A stretch of DNA of 64,000 nucleotides from the NCBI GenBank assembly GCA_965200685.1, contig OZ241379.1:3162001-3226000 (forward strand), given 5' to 3'. Both the position numbers and the translations under genes were made by a program. The notes below the pieces were generated by a model. The model was not told the DNA's origin. It saw nothing but the letters and a program-made list of their open reading frames with translations, and made no database searches. The stretch comes from Bin5 sp965200685. Lineage in GTDB: Bacteria > Chloroflexota > Anaerolineae > Caldilineales > Caldilineaceae. Below, in pieces: positions 44,355-53,764 of this stretch (its first letter is position 1; the number at the start of each line of letters is the position of its first letter).

Positions 44355-45464
44355 ATGATGAAGAGGAAACGGTCTGTATATGGGACCTTGGTTGTAGTGG
44401 CCCTTGCCCTTCTGCTCGTGGCCTGTCAACAACCCTCTGTTGTTGAAGTCGAAGTCACCCGGGTCGTTGATGTCACACCCACGCCAAGAACAATCACCTT
44501 CCATGAGGCGGATGCGGTTACAGACGCCACCCAGCCGCATCAATGTCAGCCATTGGCTGCTCTGCCGACTGAATTATCTCAGCCATGGCGCTTGGGGTTC
44601 ATCAATCCGAACCTAGCACACCCATTTTTTGGCGAATGGTCCGGAGCCATGAAAGAGGCTGCCAGGTTCTATGGTGTGGAATTCTTTGAATCCGATGCTG
44701 CCGGCGAATACTCTACAGAGCCAGATCTGTTAGAGACACTACTACTCAATGATTTGAGCATCGTTGGTGCCCATGGCCCCAATGTCTACGAGGGTTTGGC
44801 ATTACGTGCCTTGGATGAAGGCATCCAATTTATTGGCATTGACAATGGGCCCAGTGAGTACACGCCAATCGTTTACGGTATACCTGATGGCATCGCTGGT
44901 GAACGTGGTGCTGAACTATTGGTTGAGGGAGTCAAGAAACGACAGCAGGAAGATTGGGCGGGCCGGGAGTTGTTCTTCATTGAACTGACCCATGGTGGCA
45001 TTCCTGCCTGCGTCACCCGGACCGGCTCCGCGGCCTCTACCTTCCAAGAAGCGATGGGCCTGGATGATGACCATGTCCTCATGGCCGACCTGACGACAGG
45101 CAGGTCCGCGGAAGATATGGTAAACGACACCATCACAGCGCATCCTGATGGGGTGTTCGCGATGATTCCCTGTTGGGATGGGCTTGGAATCGGCCCTTAC
45201 AATGCAGTGGCTGAGACGGGCAGTGAAGCGGATGTAATGCTTGTAACGTTGGGTGGTGATAAGCCGCCGGCCGAGTTCTTAAAGACCAGACCCCAAGGAT
45301 ATTATGGCTTTATCGAATTTCAACCCTACTGTGAAGGCTGGGGTTGGGTTGAAGTCGCACTTGCCACCTTGGAAGGATTGCCATTTGAGACCTATCAGGT
45401 ACGCAAGGCGATCACCCAGGAGAACATTGACCAGCGCTATGAGGAGCTGTACAGTTCACCATAA
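44355..45464 (+). CDS. Sugar-type ABC substrate-binding lipoprotein (periplasmic-binding type I)
   Basis: 369 residues with a lipoprotein signal (lipobox LVAC at residues 20-23) and a Val/Thr/Pro linker. The binding fold starts at LGFINPNLAHPFFGEWSGAMKEAARFYGVE, the pattern of RbsB/galactose-binding relatives, and continues with DEGIQFIGIDNG, AGERGAELLVEG and AMIPCWDGLG. It leads an operon with two RbsC-like permeases and one ATPase. The sugar or nucleoside ligand is not known. Confidence 0.85.
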   Translation: MMKRKRSVYGTLVVVALALLLVACQQPSVVEVEVTRVVDVTPTPRTITFHEADAVTDATQPHQCQPLAALPTELSQPWRLGFINPNLAHPFFGEWSGAMKEAARFYGVEFFESDAAGEYSTEPDLLETLLLNDLSIVGAHGPNVYEGLALRALDEGIQFIGIDNGPSEYTPIVYGIPDGIAGERGAELLVEGVKKRQQEDWAGRELFFIELTHGGIPACVTRTGSAASTFQEAMGLDDDHVLMADLTTGRSAEDMVNDTITAHPDGVFAMIPCWDGLGIGPYNAVAETGSEADVMLVTLGGDKPPAEFLKTRPQGYYGFIEFQPYCEGWGWVEVALATLEGLPFETYQVRKAITQENIDQRYEELYSSP

Positions 45465-45481
45465 GACGTTCCCCATAGCAG

Positions 45482-45516
45482 GAGAGACTGATGCGCCATC
45501 AAATCTTCAGTCTCTC
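45482..45516 (+). promoter_or_regulatory. Stem-loop after the sugar-binding protein gene
   Basis: A perfect 10-bp stem (45482-45491 with 45507-45516) and a 15-base loop in the 88-bp gap between the binding-protein stop and the first permease. No T-run follows. It probably tunes expression within the operon in the same way as the elements at 35636 and 60297. Confidence 0.65.
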
Positions 45517-45552
45517 TGAAATTGATTGCCCAGTTTCATGGGATAAGTAGGT

Positions 45553-46560
45553 ATGGCATTACTACAGCAGCCGGCTGCACCGTGGGGGACCAGCAATCGC
45601 CGGCGTCTCGGTCGCCAGGTTGTGCAGTTCTTGCTTGATAATGGGCTTTTCATCGCCTTTGCACTTGAAATCGCCCTCTTTGCCTTCGCGGCCCCCAATC
45701 TGTTCCTCAAATCAAGAACCCTTGAGGCGATCCTGCGTCTAAGTGGGCCAGCAGGGATTGTACTTGCTTCGTACACGATTACGCTGATCTCTGGCCAGAT
45801 TGATCTGTCCACAGCCCAAGTCGGTGGCATGGCTTCTCTGATGTTTGCCGCCGTTTTTCAACTTTTGGAATGGCCTCTTGGCATTGCCTTGGCCCTCACT
45901 GTGGTTCTGACGATTGCGGTTGGTCTCCTGAGCAGTTGGCTGATCCAGCAGGGCATTCCATCCTTTGTCTCTACACTGGCGGTTGGTGTTGTGTGTGGAG
46001 GCATTGGCTTTCTCATCATCAATCTGACCAACCAACCGGGTATGATCCGCTTGGTGCGTCCACCTCTCCGGGACATTGCCAATTTTGAAGTATTTGGCGT
46101 CCCTTTTGTCATTCCCGCGATGTTCCTTGCCTATGCCATAGGATGGGTCGTCCTCAACCATACCAAATTCGGGGCCCATATCTATGCCTTGGGGGGGAAC
46201 CCTGGGGCGGCTGCCCTCAATGGGATCAACGCTGTGCGTATTGCCCGCATTGTGTTGGTAACCAATGCTGTCATCACCGGCTTGGCTGGGATTCTCATTG
46301 CCGGGCGCCAGTTGGCTGCCCAGCCTGGGGTTGAAGGATTGGGACAATCGTTGACTGCGGCCCTGTTCGCGGGTGTTGCTCTTTCAGGCGGGAGCGGTAA
46401 GATAGAGCGTACCTTGATCGGTCTCCTGTTTTTATCAACCTTGACAATCGGACTGGGTATCTTGAATGTATCTGCTCCGCTGCGTCAACTGATTAATGGA
46501 CTCGCCTTTGTCTTCGCCATCTTGCTGGACAGTATCCGCCAGCAACTGGCATCTCGGTAA
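45553..46560 (+). CDS. RbsC-like sugar ABC transporter permease 1
   Basis: A 335-residue membrane protein with 8-10 hydrophobic segments. Family marks: LSGPAGIVLASYTITLISGQIDLS (the RbsC GIDLS-type motif), a coupling stretch ALGGNPGAAALNGINAVRI and GLGQSLTAALFAGVALSGGSG. It forms a probable heterodimer with the next gene, 11 bp downstream, in an importer of the carbohydrate CUT2 class. Confidence 0.9.
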   Translation: MALLQQPAAPWGTSNRRRLGRQVVQFLLDNGLFIAFALEIALFAFAAPNLFLKSRTLEAILRLSGPAGIVLASYTITLISGQIDLSTAQVGGMASLMFAAVFQLLEWPLGIALALTVVLTIAVGLLSSWLIQQGIPSFVSTLAVGVVCGGIGFLIINLTNQPGMIRLVRPPLRDIANFEVFGVPFVIPAMFLAYAIGWVVLNHTKFGAHIYALGGNPGAAALNGINAVRIARIVLVTNAVITGLAGILIAGRQLAAQPGVEGLGQSLTAALFAGVALSGGSGKIERTLIGLLFLSTLTIGLGILNVSAPLRQLINGLAFVFAILLDSIRQQLASR

Positions 46561-46571
46561 GGATCGATCAC

Positions 46572-47567
46572 GTGCTAGAACGGATAACCCAAGGACAACT
46601 GGCTCTATCAAGTCGGCGACGAATACAGCTCCTGTTCTTGATGGACAATGGCATCTATGTGGTTACAGTTCTGCTTTTTATCCTCTTTATTTTCGCGGCT
46701 CCTTTCTTCTTTACCCCGCGTAATTTGGTAAATATTCTCATCAGTGCATCCCTGGCTGGCATCGTTACGGCCGGCTATACAGTCGCCATCTTGGCCGGAC
46801 AGATCGATACCTCCACCCAAGGGGTGATTGCCATTGCAACCGTGACAACCGCGCTCCTCTTTCAGGAGGTTGAATTAGCCTTGCCCCTGACGGTTATGGT
46901 GGCTCTGCTGGCTGGTGTGGCCGCGGGCCTGTTCAACGGTGTTATCGTTGTCAATGGCAAAATTATCGCCTTTGTAGCCACATTGGCCACGCAAGGTGTT
47001 CTGGTGGCTATCGCTCTCTTTCTCACGGGTGGCCAGACCATTACCATTACACGCGCAGGGTTGCAGGAAGCTGTCTTTATTCGCATCTTTGGCATTCCCT
47101 CATCGGTTTGGATCATGTTTCTCTGCTATATTCTTGGCTGGATCATGCTCAACCATACCAAGCTGGGTGCTCATATCTACGCGACAGGTGCTGACTATCG
47201 CGCCGCCCGCCTCAGTGGTGTGCCGGTGGACCGGGTGATCCGTATCGCTCTGGTTATCTCAGCCTTGACCGCTGCCCTGACCGCGATCCTGGTCACTGCC
47301 AGGGCCAAACAATCAACACTTTTCGGTCTTGCCATCGCCGGTAGCGTTGATTTCGTCACTGCCTTGACAGCGATCTTGTTGGGGGGATTCAGTCTCTTTG
47401 GTGGTGTTGGCCGTATCGAACGCAACCTCGTGGCCGTTCTCTTTTTGACGATACTCGGAAACGGACTGCAGCTTATGGATGTACCAACAGGAATCGTGCT
47501 AGTGGTCAGGGGATTTGCTCTGATTGCCGCAGTCATCCTCAGTGTACTCCGCGCCCGTGTCGCTTAG
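46572..47567 (+). CDS. RbsC-like sugar ABC transporter permease 2
   Basis: A 331-residue relative of the preceding permease. LAGIVTAGYTVAILAGQIDTSTQG, IYATGADYRAARLSGVPVDRV and AILLGGFSLFGGVGRIERN correspond position by position to the first permease, indicating duplication. It starts with GTG 11 bp after the first permease. Two different permeases with one ATPase gene is a common variant of CUT2 systems. Confidence 0.9.
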   Translation: MLERITQGQLALSSRRRIQLLFLMDNGIYVVTVLLFILFIFAAPFFFTPRNLVNILISASLAGIVTAGYTVAILAGQIDTSTQGVIAIATVTTALLFQEVELALPLTVMVALLAGVAAGLFNGVIVVNGKIIAFVATLATQGVLVAIALFLTGGQTITITRAGLQEAVFIRIFGIPSSVWIMFLCYILGWIMLNHTKLGAHIYATGADYRAARLSGVPVDRVIRIALVISALTAALTAILVTARAKQSTLFGLAIAGSVDFVTALTAILLGGFSLFGGVGRIERNLVAVLFLTILGNGLQLMDVPTGIVLVVRGFALIAAVILSVLRARVA

Positions 47568-47600
47568 AGATTGTCTTGGAAATCACAAGGGAGTCATTCT

Positions 47601-48326
47601 ATGGTTCGGGACCAGGTCATCCTTGAAACGATACATCTGGATAAATCCTTTGGGGCCGTTCATGCGGTCAGAGGTGTCAACTGGAAAGTGTACCAAGGGC
47701 AAGTCAACGCGCTTGTGGGTGATAATGGTGCCGGGAAATCGACCCTAATCAAGCTCATCAGTGGGGCATTGTCTCCCAATGCAGGGAGCTTTCGGGTTCG
47801 TGGCAAAGAGACTGCAATCGGTGGCCCGAGTGGCGCGTTCAATCTAGGGATTGCTGCTGTCTATCAAGATCTAGCTCTGGTAGAGAATCGTGATGTAGTC
47901 ATGAATATGTTTCTCGGTAGCGAGATGACCCGTGGTGCGTTCTCAATTTTTCTAGATCACAAAAGTATGTTGCACGAGGCACAGCGCGTGCTTGATGAAA
48001 TCCATGCGCGGATTCCCAATGTACGCGAAATGGTGCGTAATCTTTCCGGTGGACAACGTCAGGCTGTCGCGGTTGGCCGTGCATTGGTGCGCGGCGGTGA
48101 GATCATCATTATGGACGAGCCAACCGCAGCTTTGGGCGTTGAACAGACCCAGGAAGTCTTGCAGTTAATTACCGCGTTGCGTGATCAGGACAAAACCATT
48201 ATCTTGATTAGTCATAATATCCAGCAGGTTTTGAAATTGCCAATTACATATCGATCATGTTTCACGGTGAGCTTTTGGGTACGCGGCGTAGAGAAGAAGC
48301 GACCCAGGAAGAGATCGTGGCGATGA
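47601..48326 (+). CDS. Sugar ABC transporter ATPase, frameshifted near its 3' end
   Basis: Single-domain ATPase: Walker A GDNGAGKSTLIKLISG, signature LSGGQRQAVAVGRALV, Walker B IIIMDEPTAALG, H-loop LISHN. The start at 47601 follows AAGGGAG; 241 residues are read to the first stop. After VLKL the frame turns into an unrelated Arg/Lys-rich tail, while the -1 frame continues as ANYISIMFHGELLGTRRREE and VAMIMGK, the expected end, to TGA at 48368-48370. One base appears to be missing near 48237-48239. All catalytic motifs precede the break, so some function may survive; a sequencing error is an alternative. Confidence 0.88.
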   Translation: MVRDQVILETIHLDKSFGAVHAVRGVNWKVYQGQVNALVGDNGAGKSTLIKLISGALSPNAGSFRVRGKETAIGGPSGAFNLGIAAVYQDLALVENRDVVMNMFLGSEMTRGAFSIFLDHKSMLHEAQRVLDEIHARIPNVREMVRNLSGGQRQAVAVGRALVRGGEIIIMDEPTAALGVEQTQEVLQLITALRDQDKTIILISHNIQQVLKLPITYRSCFTVSFWVRGVEKKRPRKRSWR

Positions 48327-48350
48327 TCATGGGCAAACGAGCGCAGCAGG

Positions 48351-51314
48351 ATGGAAATGTCATGGCATGATCGAGTACCGAAGAGAGCCGCGCTTGGCCC
48401 CGTACTGGCCCCTTTGCTGCTCGCTGCCAGAAGGCTGACAGCCGAACCGTGGCTGTCTATAGCCATAGCCCTGGGGTTGCTGGCGGCTGTAGCATTTACG
48501 ACAAGCGTGCCTGCGTATACCAATGCAGTATACGCCCGTCTTTTGCACAAGGAACTCCATGAAAAGACGAGAAACTACCCTCCCTTTGCTTTCATGTTCC
48601 ACTATCTAGGCTCCAAGCATGAACTTGTTGAATGGGAAGAGATTCAGCCAGTTGATACTTTCTTATCCGGCCAGGCCGTGACACGCCTCGGGCTGCCGCA
48701 GACGATCTCAGTACGCCATTTTCAGACAGTCCCCTTCTCTATCTTCATCCAGAACGCCACCACAGGCGCGATCGGTCATGCAGCCACTGCGAAACTGCGC
48801 TTTGCCTTCCAGAGCGACCTTGCCAAACACATTACCTTACTTGAAGGGCGTCTTCCCCAGGCGGCAAGCCAGGCCGACCGGGTAGAAGTTCTGATCAATA
48901 ACGTACTAGCACAGAAAATGGGCTGGCAGGTCGGAGAAACCTTCATCGCTTTGTCCACTACGCATACAGACTATGGATCGTCAAGGAATCAAATCTCCTT
49001 TGTGGTGGTAGGTGTCTGGCAGGTCACAGATCGGCAGGACGAATATTGGTTCTACAATCCATTTGCGCTGATTCGCGATCTGCTTTTGGTCTCGGAAGAT
49101 GCCTTCAGCGGCCAGATCAGCCCAGTGCTACAGGGTGATGTAGCGGTGGGTGCTTGGTATATGATTCTGGATGGCTCCACATTTGAAGTCAGCGATGCCG
49201 ATGGGTTCCTGTACCGCCTGCAGCGAGTCGACCGGCATGCAGGTGCTCTGCTGGCGGGCACAGGATTGCTTGTCTCCCCGAGTGCCCCCGCATTGCGGCG
49301 TTATCAGCGTTCCGCGCAGGTGCTGACACTCTCTCTCTATGCCATTAACATACCTATCTTTGGTTTAATCTTAGCGTATTTGTGGCTTGTTACAGGAGTG
49401 TATATCAACCGGCGGCGGGCTGAGATATCGCTCTTACGCAGTAGGGGTGCTTCTGTCGGCCAGATCGCAGCCATGCTGACGCTGGAAGGTAGTCTCCTAG
49501 GCGCAATTGCCTGGGTAGGTGGTCTCCCGGCCGGCGAGAAACTCGCGCAGAGTATCGGCAGAATCCAAGGATTCATGGATTTCAGCGGCTCGCTCGCTTT
49601 ACCTGTAACCATATCACCATCAGTCGTTCGTATCGGTATGCTAGCCATCGGCCTGGCATTGCTGACATTTATGATCCCTACGCTTGATGCGGCTCGCCAC
49701 ACATTGGTTTCCTATCGACATGAGCGGGCGCGCAGCCTGCAGCCATGGTGGCATGGGATATGGCTAGATGTCCTTCTCCTGTTGCTGGCCCTGTATGGTA
49801 TGTTTCGATTGCGGAGCCAGGGCGGTTTCATCTCCCTGGCCGCGGATGAAACCCTTGAAACCACACCTTTGCTGGATCCCTTACTGTTCATGACGCCGGT
49901 TCTATGGCTGCTTGCCATTGCCCTGTTGAGCTTGCGCGCCCTACCACAGCTCATGGCTGCCCTATCATGGGTAGCGCAGAACAGGGCCAGCCCCGGCTTC
50001 CTCTTAGCTGTTCGTCGGCTGGCCCGCACTCCTAGATTCTATGTCATCCCGCAGGTCCTACTCATCTTGACCCTCAGTCTGGCGATATTTACAGCTTCCC
50101 TTGCCCAGACCATGAAGCAACGAATCGCTGAAGAACACTTTTATCGGATCGGGGCCGATATGCGTCTGGTTGAGTTGGGAGAGAGCGTAGAGACAGACCC
50201 ATTGGCTACCTCGTCTGCCAACCCACAAACCGGGGAGACGACTTCCGCCAATCTGCAGGAAATGGCACAATCTGCAGGATATACGCCGTGGTCTTTTTTG
50301 CCCGTCGCCGAACATGGGAGGGCAGCCGGCGTGCAGACAGTCACTCGTGTCGGGCACTATAAGGCTGTAGCGCAACTCCATCAACAGAATAGAGATGGCA
50401 TGTTCATCGGCATTGACCGGCTCGACTTCCCCCTTGTTGGCTTCTGGCAGCGGAATTTTGCCCAAAATAGCTTGGGTGCTCTGATGAATACCTTAGCCCT
50501 AACGCCCAATGGTGTGTTGGTCCCCAACAGGTTCTTGCGCCAGTCATCTTTGGCCCTGGGGGACAAGTTACGGGTGACTGTTTCCATCCCTGAACAACGC
50601 AGAGAACTCACATGGTGGGTCATGGAGATCGATTTCCAGATTGTCGGCAGCTTCGATCTCTTTCCGACTTGGGATCCGAGTGCAGGGCCACTCATGGTTG
50701 GCAATCTCGACTATGTTTTTGAACAAGCTGGCGGACAATTTCCCTTTGATGTCTGGCTGCGTACAGAACCGAACCCAGACTATCACCGGATCGAACAACA
50801 GTTGCGCGAGATGGGTTTTCGTATCCTGAGCTGGGATGCACCGGGTCTACATGTGGTCCAAGCATTACAACAACCGGAACGCCAAGGAGTTGTCGGGTTG
50901 CTTTCCATAGGTTTCATTGCTGCTGCTCTCTTGACGATAGTGGGCTTTCTCTTGTATACTGTATCATCTTTCCGCGAGCGTTCTGTAGAAATCGGGGTGC
51001 TACGTGCTATCGGCTTGACCCGGCGCGAGCTCTTGTCCTTTATGGGTTGGGAGCTGCTTATCCTGCTCATATTTGGCCTAGGTGTGGGTACGGGGCTTGG
51101 TATCTGGTCAAGTCAGCTATTCATTCCCCATTTACAGCTAGGGCTCGATCCCATGGCCTTACTGCTGCCCTTAACACCCCAGATCGCTTGGGCCCGGGTC
51201 TATCAGGTTTATATCATCTTTGGGCTATTGTTCGTGGGGGCGACATCTCTGTTGACAACAGCACTGCTGCGAGGGCAGGTTACACAAGCCATCAAGATGG
51301 GAGAGACAATATAG
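48351..51314 (+). CDS. Large FtsX-type ABC transporter permease
   Basis: 987 residues: an N-terminal helix (about 28-50), a large extracytoplasmic domain, three helices around 340-460 (LLRSRGASVGQIAAMLTLEGSLLGAIAW is the FtsX coupling motif), a central pair of helices near 475-540, a second large external domain, and three terminal helices with LRAIGLTRRELLSFMGWELLILL. This is the duplicated FtsX/MacB layout used by export or lipoprotein-release systems. No dedicated LolD-type ATPase is beside it; the preceding sugar-type ATPase is an unlikely partner. The start overlaps the unshifted end of that ATPase by 20 bases. Confidence 0.88.
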   Translation: MEMSWHDRVPKRAALGPVLAPLLLAARRLTAEPWLSIAIALGLLAAVAFTTSVPAYTNAVYARLLHKELHEKTRNYPPFAFMFHYLGSKHELVEWEEIQPVDTFLSGQAVTRLGLPQTISVRHFQTVPFSIFIQNATTGAIGHAATAKLRFAFQSDLAKHITLLEGRLPQAASQADRVEVLINNVLAQKMGWQVGETFIALSTTHTDYGSSRNQISFVVVGVWQVTDRQDEYWFYNPFALIRDLLLVSEDAFSGQISPVLQGDVAVGAWYMILDGSTFEVSDADGFLYRLQRVDRHAGALLAGTGLLVSPSAPALRRYQRSAQVLTLSLYAINIPIFGLILAYLWLVTGVYINRRRAEISLLRSRGASVGQIAAMLTLEGSLLGAIAWVGGLPAGEKLAQSIGRIQGFMDFSGSLALPVTISPSVVRIGMLAIGLALLTFMIPTLDAARHTLVSYRHERARSLQPWWHGIWLDVLLLLLALYGMFRLRSQGGFISLAADETLETTPLLDPLLFMTPVLWLLAIALLSLRALPQLMAALSWVAQNRASPGFLLAVRRLARTPRFYVIPQVLLILTLSLAIFTASLAQTMKQRIAEEHFYRIGADMRLVELGESVETDPLATSSANPQTGETTSANLQEMAQSAGYTPWSFLPVAEHGRAAGVQTVTRVGHYKAVAQLHQQNRDGMFIGIDRLDFPLVGFWQRNFAQNSLGALMNTLALTPNGVLVPNRFLRQSSLALGDKLRVTVSIPEQRRELTWWVMEIDFQIVGSFDLFPTWDPSAGPLMVGNLDYVFEQAGGQFPFDVWLRTEPNPDYHRIEQQLREMGFRILSWDAPGLHVVQALQQPERQGVVGLLSIGFIAAALLTIVGFLLYTVSSFRERSVEIGVLRAIGLTRRELLSFMGWELLILLIFGLGVGTGLGIWSSQLFIPHLQLGLDPMALLLPLTPQIAWARVYQVYIIFGLLFVGATSLLTTALLRGQVTQAIKMGETI

Positions 51315-51318
51315 ATCT

Positions 51319-52308
51319 ATGCAGCAAATCATCATTCGTACCCCTGCTCGGCTACATTTCGGTCTCCTGGACCTAAATGGCGGTCTGGGGCGGGTGGACG
51401 GCGGTATCGGTCTAGCAGTGGAGCAGCCACAGACTGTTATCATTGCTAGGCGCACTTGGCTCACTATCGCTCATTGCCCGCTGGAACCGACCTTTGAGGA
51501 ACGCCTGACCGACGCCATTCGGCAGGTCTGCATACAGTACAACCTGCGCGGTGCCTCTGTTGAAGTTCTGGAGCGGGCCAGGCCCCATTCTGGGCTAGGG
51601 AGTGCTTCCCAAATGCTCATAGGTGCTGGGCTGGCCGTGTGTGCTCTGTATGGGCTGAAGCCGAGCGCGCGCGAGATCGCGGCCTTGGTAGGGCGGGGCG
51701 GCACCTCTGGGATCGGCATTGGCGCGCTTGAACATGGCGGCTTTCTGCTGGATGGTGGTCATCGTTTTCAACAGGGTGAGGGAAGTAAATCCGGCTACTC
51801 GCCCTCATCAACATCCATAGGCGTGCCACCGCCGCCGCTCCTGTTCCGCTGTGATTTCCCACCCTGGGATGTGCTGATCGTCATTCCCCAAGGAGAGGGG
51901 GCCAGCGGTGACCGGGAGCGGGATCTATTTGAGGAAGCCTGCCCCATTCCGGCCCACGAAGTGGAGAAAATGTCCCGCATTCTGATGATGCAGATGCTAC
52001 CAGCCCTGCTGGAGGCGGATCTAAGGACGTTCGGCACGGCAGTAGAGGCGTATCAGAGCTATGGCTTCAAAGTGTTTGAACTGCAAACGCAGGGACCGCT
52101 CATCGCCGAATGTATCCATTTCCTGCGGGCCCATGGTGCTGTGGGTGTGGGCATGAGCAGTTGGGGACCCTCGGTCTTCGCATTTGGTGAAGACCTGTCC
52201 GCTCTGCAGGCCAAAGCCGATGAGTGGCTGGCCGCCCATGGCGGCGGCGAGACAGTTCTGACAAAGGCCAACAATGTGGGCATGCGTGTAGTAAAACGTG
52301 AATGGTAA
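51319..52308 (+). CDS. Beta-ribofuranosylaminobenzene 5'-phosphate synthase-like GHMP protein
   Basis: 329 residues of the GHMP superfamily. N-terminus IRTPARLHFGLLDLNG with GRVDGGIGLAV, and the glycine-rich loop RPHSGLGSASQMLIGAGLA, match archaeal beta-RFAP synthase, which joins PRPP and p-aminobenzoate with loss of CO2 in methanopterin synthesis. The C-terminus has VGVGMSSWGPSVFAF, also typical. It overlaps the TrpF-like gene by a few bases and lies 4 bp after the FtsX-type permease. Whether the host makes a methanopterin-type cofactor is unknown; a different phosphoribosyl reaction is possible. Confidence 0.82.
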   Translation: MQQIIIRTPARLHFGLLDLNGGLGRVDGGIGLAVEQPQTVIIARRTWLTIAHCPLEPTFEERLTDAIRQVCIQYNLRGASVEVLERARPHSGLGSASQMLIGAGLAVCALYGLKPSAREIAALVGRGGTSGIGIGALEHGGFLLDGGHRFQQGEGSKSGYSPSSTSIGVPPPPLLFRCDFPPWDVLIVIPQGEGASGDRERDLFEEACPIPAHEVEKMSRILMMQMLPALLEADLRTFGTAVEAYQSYGFKVFELQTQGPLIAECIHFLRAHGAVGVGMSSWGPSVFAFGEDLSALQAKADEWLAAHGGGETVLTKANNVGMRVVKREW

Positions 52309-52982
52309 CGCGTATGACTACCCTCAAACTCTGCGGCACCACGAACACAGACGATGCCCGGCTGGCAAGCGAGGCCGGTGCTGATTTTTGCGGGATTCTG
52401 GTGGACGTAGGCTGGTCTGCACGCAGCCTGACCCTAAAACAGGCCCAGGTGGTAGCGGAAGCATCCAGCGCGCGCCCTGTCATTCTCCTGTGTAACCCCA
52501 CTGTGGCCTTTGCCATGCAGGTAGCGAAGACCTTGCGCCCCTACGCGTTGCAGCTTCTCTGCCAGGAGCCGCCCACACTTGTGACAGAACTGAAGGCACT
52601 CCTGGCCTGTGAGATCTGGAAGACGGTTCATCTGCCGGCTGTGGCCGGCCAATCGCTGCCTGAGGCATACATGGCCGCCGGCGTGGATGCGCTGTTGGTC
52701 GATTCAATGGACACCAGTGAAGGGTTCTTACGCATGGGGGGGACAGGCAAAGTCGGGGATTGGGCCGCGGTGGCCGGGTTGAGGGCGCGGCTTGACATTC
52801 CGCTGTTCCTAGCTGGTGGCATCGGGCCGCACAATATCGCGGAAGCGGTGCGTATTGTGCGGCCCTACGGCATCGACCTGTGTAGCGGCGTTGAGGCGAG
52901 CCGAGGCCGCCGGGACCCGGAAAAAGTGGCGCATTTGTTGCAAAATTTTCGCGGCGCAGTTTCGCGCTACCAGATTGCCTAG
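52302..52982 (+). CDS. Phosphoribosylanthranilate isomerase-like (TrpF fold) protein
   Basis: A 226-residue TIM-barrel protein. The N-terminal KLCGTTNTDDARLASEAGAD keeps the TrpF catalytic cysteine; the general-acid aspartate is probably in DALLVDSM; phosphate loops are LAGGIGPHNIAEAV and SGVEASRGRRDPEKV, close to the TrpF signature. No other trp gene is near; instead it overlaps the beta-RFAP-synthase-like gene, so it may act on a different phosphoribosyl-aryl compound. A second in-frame ATG at 52314 is a possible start. Confidence 0.82.
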   Translation: MVTRMTTLKLCGTTNTDDARLASEAGADFCGILVDVGWSARSLTLKQAQVVAEASSARPVILLCNPTVAFAMQVAKTLRPYALQLLCQEPPTLVTELKALLACEIWKTVHLPAVAGQSLPEAYMAAGVDALLVDSMDTSEGFLRMGGTGKVGDWAAVAGLRARLDIPLFLAGGIGPHNIAEAVRIVRPYGIDLCSGVEASRGRRDPEKVAHLLQNFRGAVSRYQIA

Positions 52983-53020
52983 AGGCAATGGATGGCACAG
53001 ATAAAAACCGTGCCGAGCAA

Positions 53021-53629
53021 TCAGAGCCCGGCCATCAATTTCTCCCCAATCGTTCGGATGCCTCGCGTACTTGTCACCAGTGCTCGGTGATACAGGATGA
53101 ACAGCCGCAGGTTCTCACCTACAGGCATCTGCGAACTGGAAGGCGGCACAATCATCGTGTCCAGCGGCGTCCAAATGGACATGAAGCGGATTTCGGCTAG
53201 GCACTCCATATCCATGCCCAAATTCTGCAGGAAGCGGCTGTTGGGCCGCAACTGGCGTGCAAGTGGGCGAGGGCTGGCAAAAGCTGTCCAAGTGCCATGA
53301 TGGGGTGTCCCCACAGACACGAAGCGGCCGGTACGCGCCAGCCCGCCCAGACGTTGTACATAATAGCGCACCAGAATCCCACCCATACTGAAACCGACGA
53401 AATCTAATGGCTGACCGCCCGTAAAATGACCATCAATATACTCTTGCAACTGCCGGGCTAGGGTCTCGAGGGGAACTCGACCGTCACTCGGTGTAAGCGT
53501 AACCGAATGAGATGTCCGGCCGAGCTCCGCCAGATGGCCCGCGAGACGCCGGAAGAGAGAGGCATCATCACCGTAGCCATGGACCAGCACAACAGGGCCC
53601 TGCTTGCAGTACCGCTCCCTTGATTTCAT
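53021..53629 (-). CDS. Alpha/beta-hydrolase, lipase/esterase type
   Basis: A 202-residue hydrolase. Oxyanion motif VVLVHGYGDD (residues 13-22), nucleophile GFSMGG (Ser81), GTPHHGTW typical of triacylglycerol lipases, and probable acid and base in TPLDTMIVPP and LYHRALVTS. No signal peptide, so probably cytosolic. The start at 53629 has only a weak ribosome-binding site; the open frame runs on antisense through the peroxiredoxin gene but that part has no family features. Confidence 0.85.
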   Translation of the reverse strand: MKSRERYCKQGPVVLVHGYGDDASLFRRLAGHLAELGRTSHSVTLTPSDGRVPLETLARQLQEYIDGHFTGGQPLDFVGFSMGGILVRYYVQRLGGLARTGRFVSVGTPHHGTWTAFASPRPLARQLRPNSRFLQNLGMDMECLAEIRFMSIWTPLDTMIVPPSSSQMPVGENLRLFILYHRALVTSTRGIRTIGEKLMAGL

Positions 53630-53764
53630 ATGTGCTTCTTTTCGTAATTCCAGCCATTCGGGTAGAATGATTCTTGTTCGCTGGACAACGGTCCGCAACA
53701 AACGATTTGATTGCAGCTTAGGCAGCACACCACTGAATAATGCACAATTGTAGAGGAGAGAGAA

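Noticed and set aside
48231..48250. Programmed -1 frameshift in the sugar ABC ATPase
   Set aside because: There is no slippery heptamer or following stem-loop, and the gene family is not known to use frameshifting; mutation or sequence error is simpler.
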